Source: Deltaproteobacteria bacterium UBA6106 (GTDB lineage: Bacteria; Desulfobacterota; Syntrophorhabdia; Syntrophorhabdales; Syntrophorhabdaceae). From it: a stretch of DNA of 64,000 nucleotides. Of this stretch, positions 48,160-57,430 are shown piece by piece. Every line of letters begins with the position of its first letter. Position 1 is the first letter of the stretch. The stretch spans positions 118,550 through 182,549 of the forward strand of contig DIWM01000048.1 in assembly GCA_002428485.1 (NCBI GenBank), in the 5' to 3' direction. Under the pieces are notes generated by a model. The model saw only the letters and a list, made by a program, of their open reading frames with translations, had not been told where the DNA came from and made no database searches. Position numbers and translations under genes: made by a program.

Positions 48160-51144
48160 TTACTTGAACATTTCCTTGAACGGCCTTTGCCAGGCCTCCA
48201 TTAAAGCATCTATCTCCGTATCAATAATTACATGCCCGTCAAGGCCGCGGACGATGAACCGTCCATCGGCCCTCACGGCGCCGATTACGCCGTATGGAAT
48301 TGCGCGGAATATCTTTTGAAATTGATCAAGGTCCTTTTCCTTTACCGAGAGGATAAACCGGCTCTGGGACTCTGAAAAGAGCAGGAAGTCGTCCCTGAAG
48401 ATGCCGATCCGGGGTACTTTTGAAAGGTCCGCGTCGATGCCGAGCCCGCCCGCGAAGGAGCTTTCCGCGAGGGCGCAGGCCATCCCGCCATCGGAGATAT
48501 CGTGGCAGGACCTTACGATGCCAAGCCCTATGGCCTTTTCGAGACAGGCAAAGGTCTTCTTTGCAATGCTTCCCCTTCCCTTCGGCGGGATATTGCCGCT
48601 CCTGCCCATCATGGAAAAATACTCCGACCCGCCCAGCTCGGGATAGGTCTTCCCGACGACGATCACGAGGTCCCCCGCCTCCTTGAGGTCCATCGTCATG
48701 GCCTTTCGGACATCCCTGATGACGGATATCGCAGAGATAAGGACCGTCTGGGGCACAGAGATCTTTATCTCGTTGAAGATGTAATCGTTTTTCATGCTGT
48801 CCTTCCCCGAGATGCAGGGCGTCCCGAAAAGAGTCGTGTAGTCGTAAAGCGCCCTGTTTGCCCTTACGAGCTGGGCAAGCTTGTACTCGCCTTCGGGATT
48901 CTTTTCAGAACTGACGGGGTCCGACCAGCAGAAGTTGTCGAGGAGCGCCATATTCTTCAGGGAACCTCCGGTTGCGATGTTGTTCCGTATCGCCTCGTCG
49001 ATGGCGCATGCGACCATGTGGTACGTATCGAACCTGCTGTATTTGGGGCATATGCCGTGGCTTATGACAACGCCGTTGAAGCTGTCCAGGTCGGGCCGCA
49101 CGACGCCGGCGTCGCTGGGGCCGTTGTTCTTTATGCCTGTCAGGGGCTTCACCACGCTTCCGCCCTGTACCTCGTGGTCGTACTGCCTGACGACGTACTC
49201 CTTGCTGCATACGTTCCATCTCCCGAGGACGCCGCGCAGGAGAGAGCTGTAATCATCGGGTGCAGGGATCGGCGGCTCATCGACGATCCTCCGCTCCCAC
49301 CTCGCCTTCAGGTTCATCTTCGGAAGGCCCTCGTGGAGAAATTTCATATCGAGGCAGGCAACCGTCTCACCTTTATAGCGGACATGGAATTTCCCGCTGT
49401 CGGTAAATTCGCCGAGCACCGTAGAGGCAACGTTCATCTCCCTCGAAAGATCGAGGAAGCTTTCAAGCTTTTCAGGGCTCACAGCAACGGTCATCCGCTC
49501 CTGCGCCTCGGAAAGGAGTATCTCCCAGGGCGAAAGCCCCTGGTATTTAAGGGGCGCCTTTTCGAGGTCGACCACGCAGCCGTTCGTGTCCTGCGCCATC
49601 TCGCCGACCGACGATGAGAGGCCGCCTGCGCCGTTGTCCGTGATAGAACGGTAGAGGCTCCGGTCGCGGGCGATGAGGAGAAAATCGGTCATCCTTTTCT
49701 GCGTTATGGGGTCCCCGATCTGGACAGCGCTCGTCGGGGAAACCTCCGAGAGCTCTTCTGAAGAGAACGTGGCGCCGTGGATGCCGTCCTTGCCTATTTT
49801 CCCGCCGATCATGATGATGATGTCGCCCTTCTGCGCCTCTTTGTGCTGCGTCGGCTGCCCGTTGATCATCCGCGGCATGATCCCGCAGGTGCCGCAGAAG
49901 ACAAGCGGCTTGCCCAGGTATCCCCCATCAAAGACGAGGGAGCCGTTGACGGTAGGGATGCCGCTCTTGTTGCCGCCGTGCTCCACGCCTTCCCGCACGC
50001 CTTCGAGCACCCTCTTGGGGTGCAAAAGGCGCGGCGGTATCTCGCCGTGATAATCGGGATAGGCAAAGCAGAAGACGTCGGTATTGAATATCAGCTTGGC
50101 CCCCTTCCCCGTTCCGAAGGGGTCCCTGTTGACGCCGACGATGCCGGTCAGGGCGCCGCCGTATGGATCGAGCGCCGAAGGCGTGTTGTGCGTCTCCACC
50201 TTGAACGCCAGGTTGTATTTCCTGTTGAACCTGATGATGCCCGCGTTGTCTTTAAAAACTGACAGGCAGAAATCCCTGTTCCCTTTCTGTTTCCGTATCC
50301 TCTCCGTAGAGCCGACGATATAGGTCTTGAAAAGGCTGTCGATGCCCTCGGTCTTTCCATCTTCTTCATATTCAATTGCGGCGTTGAAGATCTTGTGCTT
50401 GCAGTGCTCGGACCACGTCTGGGCGAGGACCTCTATCTCCACGTCCGTCGGCCGCTCGCTTAAGCCTGCCCTTTTTCTTTCTTCAATGACGTCCTTCCTG
50501 TTGAAATATTCCCTGATGGTTATCAATTCGTCCCTTGAGAGCGCCCACGTCCGCTCCCTGTTTATCAGCATCAGCTTTTCTATTTCCATATTGAGGTCAA
50601 AGGTCTCTACGACGGGCTTCTCGGCAATGCTCACCTTGGGGACATAGACCCCCATCCCGCTGTCATTCCTGTACCGGTCCATCGTCTTGAAGGCATACCT
50701 GTTGATAAGCGTGTTCGCAAGGGCGCCTTCGGCGATCCCCACGACGTCTTCTCTGCCGAGATGGCCTTTCAGGAAGTACATCTTCGAGGTGTAGACGCCT
50801 TCCCCGTTCCTGAACGGAGCGCCGGCGATGGCCTCGATGACCTCCTTTGCCGTCCTTCCCACGTTGTCGGTCACGCCCGGCTTGAAGCCAACCTCGATTA
50901 CCCAGTCCGCGTCGATGAACGTGGGCCGGTTGATCAGCCCTTGCTGGATCACGGAATCAACGAATGCATCCCTTTGCAGCACATCGACGACATCGGCGTT
51001 CAGCTCCGCGTCGATTGTGTAGACATCCACAACATGGGCGGCGGCGACATCGATCCCGAAATCCGCCTTGATCCTCTTCTTTAACTTCTCGCCGGCAACA
51101 TCCCTTATCTGCTCCCTGCAGGATACTTCGATTCGATAGGCCAT
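48160..51144 (-). CDS. purL: Phosphoribosylformylglycinamidine synthase, 994-residue form
   Basis: Fourth step of purine synthesis (FGAR to FGAM). The N-terminal 110 or so residues resemble two PurS-like halves, then the linker with QTWSEHCKHKIF, and two AIRS-type ATP-binding halves (FKVETHNTPSALDPYGGA, and CHDISDGGMACALAE). The length is between small PurL (about 740) and large PurL (about 1300), because the C-terminal glutaminase domain is missing. A separate PurQ is therefore expected elsewhere. Confidence 0.93.
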   Translation of the reverse strand: MAYRIEVSCREQIRDVAGEKLKKRIKADFGIDVAAAHVVDVYTIDAELNADVVDVLQRDAFVDSVIQQGLINRPTFIDADWVIEVGFKPGVTDNVGRTAKEVIEAIAGAPFRNGEGVYTSKMYFLKGHLGREDVVGIAEGALANTLINRYAFKTMDRYRNDSGMGVYVPKVSIAEKPVVETFDLNMEIEKLMLINRERTWALSRDELITIREYFNRKDVIEERKRAGLSERPTDVEIEVLAQTWSEHCKHKIFNAAIEYEEDGKTEGIDSLFKTYIVGSTERIRKQKGNRDFCLSVFKDNAGIIRFNRKYNLAFKVETHNTPSALDPYGGALTGIVGVNRDPFGTGKGAKLIFNTDVFCFAYPDYHGEIPPRLLHPKRVLEGVREGVEHGGNKSGIPTVNGSLVFDGGYLGKPLVFCGTCGIMPRMINGQPTQHKEAQKGDIIIMIGGKIGKDGIHGATFSSEELSEVSPTSAVQIGDPITQKRMTDFLLIARDRSLYRSITDNGAGGLSSSVGEMAQDTNGCVVDLEKAPLKYQGLSPWEILLSEAQERMTVAVSPEKLESFLDLSREMNVASTVLGEFTDSGKFHVRYKGETVACLDMKFLHEGLPKMNLKARWERRIVDEPPIPAPDDYSSLLRGVLGRWNVCSKEYVVRQYDHEVQGGSVVKPLTGIKNNGPSDAGVVRPDLDSFNGVVISHGICPKYSRFDTYHMVACAIDEAIRNNIATGGSLKNMALLDNFCWSDPVSSEKNPEGEYKLAQLVRANRALYDYTTLFGTPCISGKDSMKNDYIFNEIKISVPQTVLISAISVIRDVRKAMTMDLKEAGDLVIVVGKTYPELGGSEYFSMMGRSGNIPPKGRGSIAKKTFACLEKAIGLGIVRSCHDISDGGMACALAESSFAGGLGIDADLSKVPRIGIFRDDFLLFSESQSRFILSVKEKDLDQFQKIFRAIPYGVIGAVRADGRFIVRGLDGHVIIDTEIDALMEAWQRPFKEMFK

Positions 51145-51145
51145 A

Positions 51146-51910
51146 TTATGAAAGAAACTCCTTCAGATTTATTATACTGTCTTTCGCGTACGCTTCGCTG
51201 TGTATCTCAGTCGTATATACGATATTGTCAAGCTGCCGCACGAATGCCTTCAATTCCCGGAAGGGGAACGTCCCCATCCCTATGGGCAGGTGCTCGTCGG
51301 ATCTCCCGTGGTTGTCGTGGAGGTGCATCTCCCGTATCCGGCTTTTCAGCGGCCCCAGCCATTCGCTCAGGGGAACTTTTGAGAAGAGATTGAAATGGCC
51401 GGAATCAAAACAGAAATTGAGGTTCTTGTCGCGGAAGTTTTCAAAAAGCTCGATAAGAGTGGCGGGCTCGTCCTCGAAGATATTCTCAACGAGGACCAGG
51501 AGGTTTCTGTCCGCCTCGCCGATCACCGCCGTCCATGTATCCATGCTCGCGTCAAGCCACAATTTCTGGTTCCCGTCAAAACGCCATTTATCGTAGCCGG
51601 GATGGCAGACAATAGCAAGCGCATGCAGGAGGTTCGCCAGCCCGACGGACCTTTTCAGTTTGTCTTTCGTGATCGCCCTCACCGTCCGGTCAACACCGCC
51701 GGGGCTCAAATCCATGAAAGGCGCGTGGACAGTGCATTTCACGCCGAGCTCGCCGAGCATCTTCCCGAGCTCCTTCACCTCTTTCGGCTCTGCCTCGTCG
51801 AGGGCGTTGTTGTTGAAATATATCTCGATGCCGATCCCGAGCGAGAGTATGCGCGGTATATTATCCTTCACCATCTTGTAGGGGACATTTGTAAATACGG
51901 GGAGGTTCAA
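51146..51910 (-). CDS. Xylose-isomerase-like TIM-barrel protein (AP endonuclease 2 fold)
   Basis: A 254-residue sugar phosphate isomerase/epimerase-like protein. Metal-site residues are suggested by VHAPFMDLSPG, VENIFEDEP, FDSGHFNLF and MHLHDNHGRSDEHLPIG. The start is TTG at 51910 with GAGAGG upstream. It is followed one base later by purL on the same strand. Function could be sugar isomerisation or DNA repair; the family does not allow more. Confidence 0.8.
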   Translation of the reverse strand: MNLPVFTNVPYKMVKDNIPRILSLGIGIEIYFNNNALDEAEPKEVKELGKMLGELGVKCTVHAPFMDLSPGGVDRTVRAITKDKLKRSVGLANLLHALAIVCHPGYDKWRFDGNQKLWLDASMDTWTAVIGEADRNLLVLVENIFEDEPATLIELFENFRDKNLNFCFDSGHFNLFSKVPLSEWLGPLKSRIREMHLHDNHGRSDEHLPIGMGTFPFRELKAFVRQLDNIVYTTEIHSEAYAKDSIINLKEFLS

Positions 51911-51925
51911 CGTCTCACATCCTCT

Positions 51926-52453
51926 CTATCTTTTCTGGTTTGCCGACCGGTACGCCTGGATGAAACGGTCAACAAGCATCTCCACGTTGCTGCGGATCGT
52001 GTTCAAAGTGCCGATATTGGCGACGCCTGTCATGCTTATATCCCAGGTTGAGGCGAGGGTCTTCAGCTTCGGATCGGCCTCCAGCGTGGCGATCTGACCG
52101 AGGCTGACGGCGATGTTGAAGGCATACCAGTACTTCTCGTATTCGTGCGTATTGATGTTCACGTAGAGAACCGGCCTTCCAGGCGTCTTGAGCCACTCGT
52201 CCCTTGGCATTACGCGGATCCCCGCCTTCCGGAGCCTCTCCTCCACCTCTTTCTGTAGCTGTTCCTTTGTCAGGTTGAAGCGCTGCGCATATTTCTGGAT
52301 GTTCGGCTGCAGCTCCTCCACCACGACATTAATGCCCTGGATGCCGCTCATCGTGCGCTGCGTCAGCTCTGTATCCAAGCCATAGGCGGCCGGCTTCAAG
52401 GCAACGATGCAACAACAGGCTATTACAAAAACAATAACGGTCCTCATGCTCAT
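51926..52453 (-). CDS. Secreted protein of unknown function
   Basis: A 175-residue protein with a signal peptide (MSMRTVIVFVIACCCIVALKP, cleaved near AAYG). The start at 52453 follows GGAGGG by six bases. The mature part has helices rich in glutamate and lysine (residues 40-80) and aromatic-rich strands (YVNINTHEYEKYWYAFNI). I do not recognise a family. It overlaps the upstream fusion gene by four bases (ATGA). Confidence 0.75.
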   Translation of the reverse strand: MSMRTVIVFVIACCCIVALKPAAYGLDTELTQRTMSGIQGINVVVEELQPNIQKYAQRFNLTKEQLQKEVEERLRKAGIRVMPRDEWLKTPGRPVLYVNINTHEYEKYWYAFNIAVSLGQIATLEADPKLKTLASTWDISMTGVANIGTLNTIRSNVEMLVDRFIQAYRSANQKR

Positions 52454-54381
52454 GCGCTGCCCTCCTTCTTTGCTGCCCGGGGAATAGTATCGGCCAGGGC
52501 CCTGCATACGACCTCGATCTCTTCCTTCTTCATATTCGCGTGGAAAGGCAGCGCCAGGATCGATGCGCCGGCTGCCTCCGATTCAGGAAAATCTCCCGGT
52601 TTGAAGCCGAACATCTTCCGGTAGAAGGGCTGCAAGTGGATCGGGAAAAAATAGGGCCTGCTCGGCACGCCCTTTTCGGCGAGGAGGTCCACCATCCTGT
52701 CGCGGTCAATGCCCGGCGCGAAGCGCGCCACATAGACGAACCAGCTCATCCGCGTCGTCGTGGGGGCAATGGTGAGCGGCGATGCGCCTTCAATGCGGGA
52801 TATCACCCTGTTGTATTCATCGGCAACGGCGGAGCGCTTGTCCAGCAGCTCGTTGAGCCGTTTTACCTGGACCACTCCCACTGCCGCGTTCAGCTCCGAC
52901 ATCCTGTAGTTATATCCGAGGCGGGAGTGGTTGAGCCACCCGTCAAACTTGTCCCTTCCCTGGTTCCTGAGGCTTCTGAAGAGATGCGCCCATTCCTCGT
53001 CGTTGGTGACGATGACGGCGCCTTCGCCGGTGGTGATCTGCTTGTTCGGGTAGAAGGCAAAGGTGCCTGCCTTGCCTATGGCGCCCGCCTTTTTGCCTTT
53101 ATATCCGGCGCCGATCGCCTCGCAGGCGTCTTCGATAACAACCAGGTTGTGCCTGGCGGCGATCTCCATGATGGGGTCCATATCCGAAGGCTGGCCGAAG
53201 ACGTGTACGACGACGATCGCCTTCGTCCGCTCCGTGATGGCGGCCTCGATCCTGCCGGGATCAATGCCGAGCGTTGCCGGCTCGATATCGACAAAGACCG
53301 GCGTGGCACGCTCGTAGAGGATGCAGTTCGAGGAAGACACAAAGCTGAAGGGCGTTGTGATGACCTCGTCTCCCGGCTGGATGCCGGCGGCAATAATGCA
53401 CATATGGAGTGCGCCGGTGCCGTTCACCACCGCAACGCCATGGTTCATGCTGCATTCCGTTGCTATAAGGTCCTCGAGCATGACCGTCTGCGACCCAATG
53501 CTGAGGTTGCGGGATTGCATCACGCGGACTACGTTTTGTATCTCCTTTGTCGTAATATCCGGCAGAGACATGGGCAGGCGGAGGGAGCTCACGCTGCCCG
53601 CCATTGCGTCCTCACGGCTCACAAGGCTCCCGGGCGACGAGGCAACGGAAAAGGGGATGGATATTGCGTGGCAGATATTCTTTATATTCTGTATCGTTTG
53701 TGCCGGCGCGTTCGGTATGGCGATGATCACCTCATCGACGTTCATCCTCTGGACGATGTCAGCCAGTGAAACCAGCGGTCCGAAGACATCCAGCCCGTGG
53801 GTCTTTCTTCCGATCTTCTTCTGATCGTCATCGACAAAGGCGACGGGCAGCGTGCCCAGTTGCGGGTTGTCGATAAACTCCCTCGCGAGGTGCACCCCCG
53901 TATCGCCCGCCCCCACGATCAGCGCCCGCTGCGCCGGTTTGACGTCGACCTTTTTCCAGTCAATCTCGTCGGCATAGTTCTCGGAGACCTTCAGTATCAC
54001 TCTTAATCCTCCGAGAAAGAATGTGCTCAGCAGGCCTTCAAGTATCAGCAGGGAGCGCGGAAAGTCTGTGATCAAAAAGGGTCTGAACAGGAGGAGCGTA
54101 ACGAGGGAAAGGACGAGCGACCCTATTCCGACGGCAACGACGAGCCTGAAAAAATCGCGCGTTGTCGCGTACCGCCACATGCGCTGATAGATGCCTGAGA
54201 AATAGAACACAACCGGCCGTACAGCCATTGCGAGGATGATAAAGGGCCATACCGTCCTGATATGGCGGCTGAACAGGAAATAGTCCGGGTAGAATATCTC
54301 CAGCCGTATCATCATCGCGAAAACGATGGCGGCCACCGTCAAAAGGCTGTCTGCCAGGAACATATACCAGTAGCGTATCAT
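52450..54381 (-). CDS. Membrane-anchored fusion: FlaA1-type N-terminal module plus DegT/DnrJ sugar aminotransferase
   Basis: A 643-residue protein of two parts. Residues 1-125 or so carry four membrane segments, and residues 150-265 a Rossmann domain (LIVGAGDTGVHLAREF), the same module that opens the CapD/PglF-type dehydratase next door. Residues 275-640 are a complete PLP-dependent sugar aminotransferase: NGTGALHM, VIEDACEAIGA with the cofactor aspartate, and FAFYPNKQITTGEGA with the PLP lysine. No dehydratase domain is present. The neighbour supplies the 4-keto sugar, so the two probably act in sequence at the membrane to give an amino-dideoxy sugar nucleotide. Confidence 0.87.
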   Translation of the reverse strand: MIRYWYMFLADSLLTVAAIVFAMMIRLEIFYPDYFLFSRHIRTVWPFIILAMAVRPVVFYFSGIYQRMWRYATTRDFFRLVVAVGIGSLVLSLVTLLLFRPFLITDFPRSLLILEGLLSTFFLGGLRVILKVSENYADEIDWKKVDVKPAQRALIVGAGDTGVHLAREFIDNPQLGTLPVAFVDDDQKKIGRKTHGLDVFGPLVSLADIVQRMNVDEVIIAIPNAPAQTIQNIKNICHAISIPFSVASSPGSLVSREDAMAGSVSSLRLPMSLPDITTKEIQNVVRVMQSRNLSIGSQTVMLEDLIATECSMNHGVAVVNGTGALHMCIIAAGIQPGDEVITTPFSFVSSSNCILYERATPVFVDIEPATLGIDPGRIEAAITERTKAIVVVHVFGQPSDMDPIMEIAARHNLVVIEDACEAIGAGYKGKKAGAIGKAGTFAFYPNKQITTGEGAVIVTNDEEWAHLFRSLRNQGRDKFDGWLNHSRLGYNYRMSELNAAVGVVQVKRLNELLDKRSAVADEYNRVISRIEGASPLTIAPTTTRMSWFVYVARFAPGIDRDRMVDLLAEKGVPSRPYFFPIHLQPFYRKMFGFKPGDFPESEAAGASILALPFHANMKKEEIEVVCRALADTIPRAAKKEGSA

Positions 54382-54409
54382 CAGTATCTATCGACCTCTC
54401 TTTTCATCA

Positions 54410-56452
54410 CTATTCCTCATAATGCCTCACGTACTTTTTGAGAAGCTCCCTGACCTTCGCATCGTCATCTGCTGAAGAGCCTGACAGCAATTCCCGGAAC
54501 TCCTTCAGGATCTTTTCAATGTCGCTGAGGGAATACTTTTCGCTGTTCCTGGCAACAAAGACCTTTTCATGCCTGCTCGCCACGGTACCCTCTTCGGCGG
54601 TCAGTATCTCCTCGAACAGCTTCTCCCCGGGCCTCATGCCGGTGAATTCGATATCGACGTCCCTGTACGGTTTCAGGCCATGGAGGCCGATCAACTCCTC
54701 CGCAAGCTCAACGATCCTCACCGGCTCTCCCATGTCGAGGACGAATACTTCCCCGCCCTCTCCCATCATTGACGCCTGCAGTATCAGCGATACCGCTTCG
54801 GGGATGGTCATGAAATACCTGACCATGTCCTTGTGCGTAACGGTAAGCGGGCCACCGTATTTTAATTGCTCCATAAAAAGCGGCAGCACGCTCCCCCTGC
54901 TCCCCAGCACATTCCCAAACCTGACAGAAATGAACTGAGTCCGTGAGGCGTGAGGCGTGAGGCGTGAGGAGGAATTTAAACCCCTTTCTCCTTCCGGTTT
55001 ATCACTTACGTTATCTCGCTCTCCGCTCTCTGCCCTCTGCCCTCTGCCCTCCGCCCTCTGCCCTCCGCTCTCCGCTCTCCGCTCTCCGCTGCCGTTCATC
55101 GCCTGGCATATCTCTTCCGCCACCCTCTTCGTTGCGCCCATGATGCTCGTGGGCCTTACCGCCTTGTCTGTCGAGATCATGATGAACTTCTCGACGCCAC
55201 ATTCTGTAGCCGCAGAGGCAATGATGTGCGTCCCGAATATGTTAACCTTTACCGCCTCCTTGGGGTTATATTCCATCATGGGCACGTGCTTGTATGCTGC
55301 CGCGTGGAAAACGATCTGAGGGCGGAACACGCCGAACACCTCGCTGACCCTGTCCCGGTCTCTGACATCACCGATCGCCAGGTTCATATCCGCTACGAGC
55401 TCCGGATGATTTTTCTTCATCCTTATGCTCATATTGTGGAGCTCCGTATCGTCGATATCAAAAAGCACGATCCTTCCCGGCTGAAAGGCACAGACCTGCA
55501 TAACGAGCTCCGAGCCGATAGACCCTCCCGCGCCGGTGACCAGCACCGTTTTGCCTTTAATGAAATCCCTGATCCTCTTGTAGTCGATCTGTATGACCTG
55601 CCGCCCGATGAGGTCTTCGACGCTGATATCCTCGAGTGCCTTCAGGTTGATGTCGGGCTTATCGAAATCAAATATCCTGGGCACGATCTTTATGGTCTTT
55701 ACATCCGCCTTCTTTGCAGCATCGTACATCTCCTTCAATTTTTTCCTGTTCAATCGCGGGATCGCTATAATCATGGCCTCCACGGCATTTTTTGCAATGA
55801 CGTCCTCTAATGTTCCCGTCGTGCCGAGAATCTTCACCCCGTGGATATAGGCCCCCACCTTGCTTCTGTCGTCATCGAGAAATCCTATCGGGTAAAACTC
55901 GCCGTAGCCCTGCCGCGCCATGTCTCTGAGGATCATCTCGCCCGTGTTCCCCGCGCCAAGTATGATCGCCTTTTTCCCCTTTTGGATGAACTTCTTCTCG
56001 CGGATCACCTCGAGATAAAGCCTCTTCGATATCCGCAGGCCCGCGATCAGGAAAAGTGAGACAATGCCGTCGACGACAAAAACCCTCTTCGGAAAGCCCG
56101 TGAGGACGAAAGGCGAGATGATGGAATTGGGGAGGCTCAGCACGATGAGGAGCAGTTCGGCAAAAATCAGGGAAAAGACGATGTTCACGAGGTCGGTTAT
56201 GCCCACATACCGCCACGTTATTTTGTATATCCTGAAGATAGCAAAGGCGAGCAGCTTCACCACGATGAAATACAGCAGCACCTCATCCATTATCTCCAGG
56301 TAGTCGATGTTGAGGTTCAGGTCGAAATGGACGGCAAAGGCGATGAAGAGAGAAAAGATGATGAGGATAATATCCGCGAGCACAAAGAAGAGCGTCCTCT
56401 TCAGCAGAGATGTTCTTATAATGCTCTCTATGATGCCCCTGGATTCAATCAA
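54410..56452 (-). CDS. CapD/PglF-type UDP-N-acetylhexosamine 4,6-dehydratase with an internal repeat insert
   Basis: A 680-residue membrane enzyme that makes 4-keto-6-deoxy sugar nucleotides. Four membrane segments (residues 20-125), a Rossmann domain (IILGAGNTGEMILRDM), then the SDR domain (LVTGAGGSIGSELV, AAAYKHVPMME). The active-site helix reads STDKAVRPTSIMGATKR, with Met replacing the usual Tyr as in PglF. Between EEICQAMN and FISVRFGNVLGS there is a low-complexity insert of roughly 50 residues (GSGERRAESGGQRAEG and on) encoded by heptamer repeats. The start is TTG at 56452 without a clear ribosome binding site. It is followed by the aminotransferase fusion gene. Confidence 0.88.
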   Translation of the reverse strand: MIESRGIIESIIRTSLLKRTLFFVLADIILIIFSLFIAFAVHFDLNLNIDYLEIMDEVLLYFIVVKLLAFAIFRIYKITWRYVGITDLVNIVFSLIFAELLLIVLSLPNSIISPFVLTGFPKRVFVVDGIVSLFLIAGLRISKRLYLEVIREKKFIQKGKKAIILGAGNTGEMILRDMARQGYGEFYPIGFLDDDRSKVGAYIHGVKILGTTGTLEDVIAKNAVEAMIIAIPRLNRKKLKEMYDAAKKADVKTIKIVPRIFDFDKPDINLKALEDISVEDLIGRQVIQIDYKRIRDFIKGKTVLVTGAGGSIGSELVMQVCAFQPGRIVLFDIDDTELHNMSIRMKKNHPELVADMNLAIGDVRDRDRVSEVFGVFRPQIVFHAAAYKHVPMMEYNPKEAVKVNIFGTHIIASAATECGVEKFIMISTDKAVRPTSIMGATKRVAEEICQAMNGSGERRAESGGQRAEGRGQRAESGERDNVSDKPEGERGLNSSSRLTPHASRTQFISVRFGNVLGSRGSVLPLFMEQLKYGGPLTVTHKDMVRYFMTIPEAVSLILQASMMGEGGEVFVLDMGEPVRIVELAEELIGLHGLKPYRDVDIEFTGMRPGEKLFEEILTAEEGTVASRHEKVFVARNSEKYSLSDIEKILKEFRELLSGSSADDDAKVRELLKKYVRHYEE
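54942..55093. repeat. Two heptamer arrays inserted in frame within the dehydratase gene
   Basis: Four exact CGTGAGG units (54942-54969), a 47-base spacer, then ten [C/T]GC[T/C]CTC units in perfect 7-base register (55017-55086) with a partial eleventh to 55093. The arrays are translated on the minus strand. The insert keeps the reading frame and lies just after the catalytic helix, where relatives have a short loop. Confidence 0.9.
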
Positions 56453-56532
56453 CTGTCATCGTCCCGTCTTTAATCCGTGCGTTGCTTTTCAGTTCGGTTA
56501 TACCATGAATGTAAATACTTTTCCATACACCC

Positions 56533-56952
56533 TTAACCTGATTTAATAAGCTTCACGCCGCATTTTGTTGCTGCCTTTTTTAACCCATTGTCTCGTGTCG
56601 CCAGCGCTGCCCCTTCGCGCATTGCGAGCTCCAGATACGCTGCATCATAAGAAGACAGTCCCTGTCGTCTGCCAATAAACAAAATCTCGCTCAATGCACG
56701 CTCAGAAGTTTCCTGATCGACGGTAACAGGCAGCTCATTAAGCAGTCTTACAAACTGTACGGAGTCGGCTTCTGTCAATCGTTTTCTGCGTTCGGCAACA
56801 AGCAGGACATTCGCAACTTCCAGTAGCCATATTGACGGCACTATCGCTTCAGAATCAACGAGCAAGTTCAATACCGAATCGGTGTATCTGTCCGATTCGT
56901 CCTCAAAACACCATGCCATAACTACCGAACAATCAACCACAAAGCGTTTCAA
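56533..56952 (-). CDS. VapC-type PIN-domain toxin
   Basis: A 139-residue predicted ribonuclease toxin. The acidic PIN residues are visible: VVDCSVV (first Asp), LLEVANVL (Glu), SSYDAAYLELA (Asp) and TRDNGLKKA (last Asp). The start is TTG at 56952, overlapping the antitoxin stop (TTGA), with GGGAGAAGG upstream. Confidence 0.88.
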   Translation of the reverse strand: MKRFVVDCSVVMAWCFEDESDRYTDSVLNLLVDSEAIVPSIWLLEVANVLLVAERRKRLTEADSVQFVRLLNELPVTVDQETSERALSEILFIGRRQGLSSYDAAYLELAMREGAALATRDNGLKKAATKCGVKLIKSG

Positions 56953-57191
56953 AACCTTCTCCCCTCTTCTATCATTTTTCTTAAACTCATTCGCCCAAGG
57001 GTATGGCCCTTGCGGAACGCACGGATCTCCTGAATTAAAGTCGGCACGTCACGCTTTTTCAACGACCTGGCAGGCACAAGCATCGCGACAGAAACGCCGT
57101 GCTTTGTTATGGTGATCTGCTCGCCTTTTGCGGTCCGCTTTAAAAGCGATGACAGATGTGTCTTTGCTTCATAAGAACCGACGGTACCCAT
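56949..57191 (-). CDS. Phd/YefM-type antitoxin
   Basis: An 80-residue antitoxin. The N-terminus (VGSYEAKTHLSSLLKRTAKGEQITITKHGVSVAMLVP) is the classic Phd/YefM DNA-binding fold; the basic C-terminus binds the toxin. GGAGG lies before the ATG. It is coupled to the PIN toxin downstream and probably autoregulates the pair. Confidence 0.88.
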   Translation of the reverse strand: MGTVGSYEAKTHLSSLLKRTAKGEQITITKHGVSVAMLVPARSLKKRDVPTLIQEIRAFRKGHTLGRMSLRKMIEEGRRF

Positions 57192-57263
57192 AAACGCCTC
57201 CAGTTTAGACTATATTCTGGTCTATTCTAAACAAATGATAATCCTATGTCAATGAAATACTCT

Positions 57264-57311
57264 CTCTGCGGCTCTGCGAGAGACAAGGCTTTAAGGCCTT
57301 TTTTCTCTCGC
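57264..57311. repeat. TCTGCG-family repeat with a strong hairpin
   Basis: CTCTGCGGCTCTGCG leads into a hairpin: GCGAGAGA (57276-57283) with AAGGC pairs with GCCTT and TCTCTCGC (57304-57311) around TTTAAG. T residues inside the right arm make it terminator-like on the plus strand. Related sequences occur near 57645-57672, 58425-58468 and 59272-59300, always beside toxin-antitoxin genes or the gspC end. Confidence 0.65.
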
Positions 57312-57430
57312 CCACTCTCCCGTTTCCAACGGGATCGTTCGAGACGCTGAGATCGCAGAGAGAACCATCATGCTCTGTGAGTAATATGAAAAATGGGTAA
57401 TATTGGGAATTAGAAGTCCATCTGCGTAAG

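Noticed and set aside
50148..50375. Antisense frames in purL and the epimerase genes (for example 48502-49617 and 52540-53769)
   Set aside because: They are long only because of codon bias in the real genes on the opposite strand.
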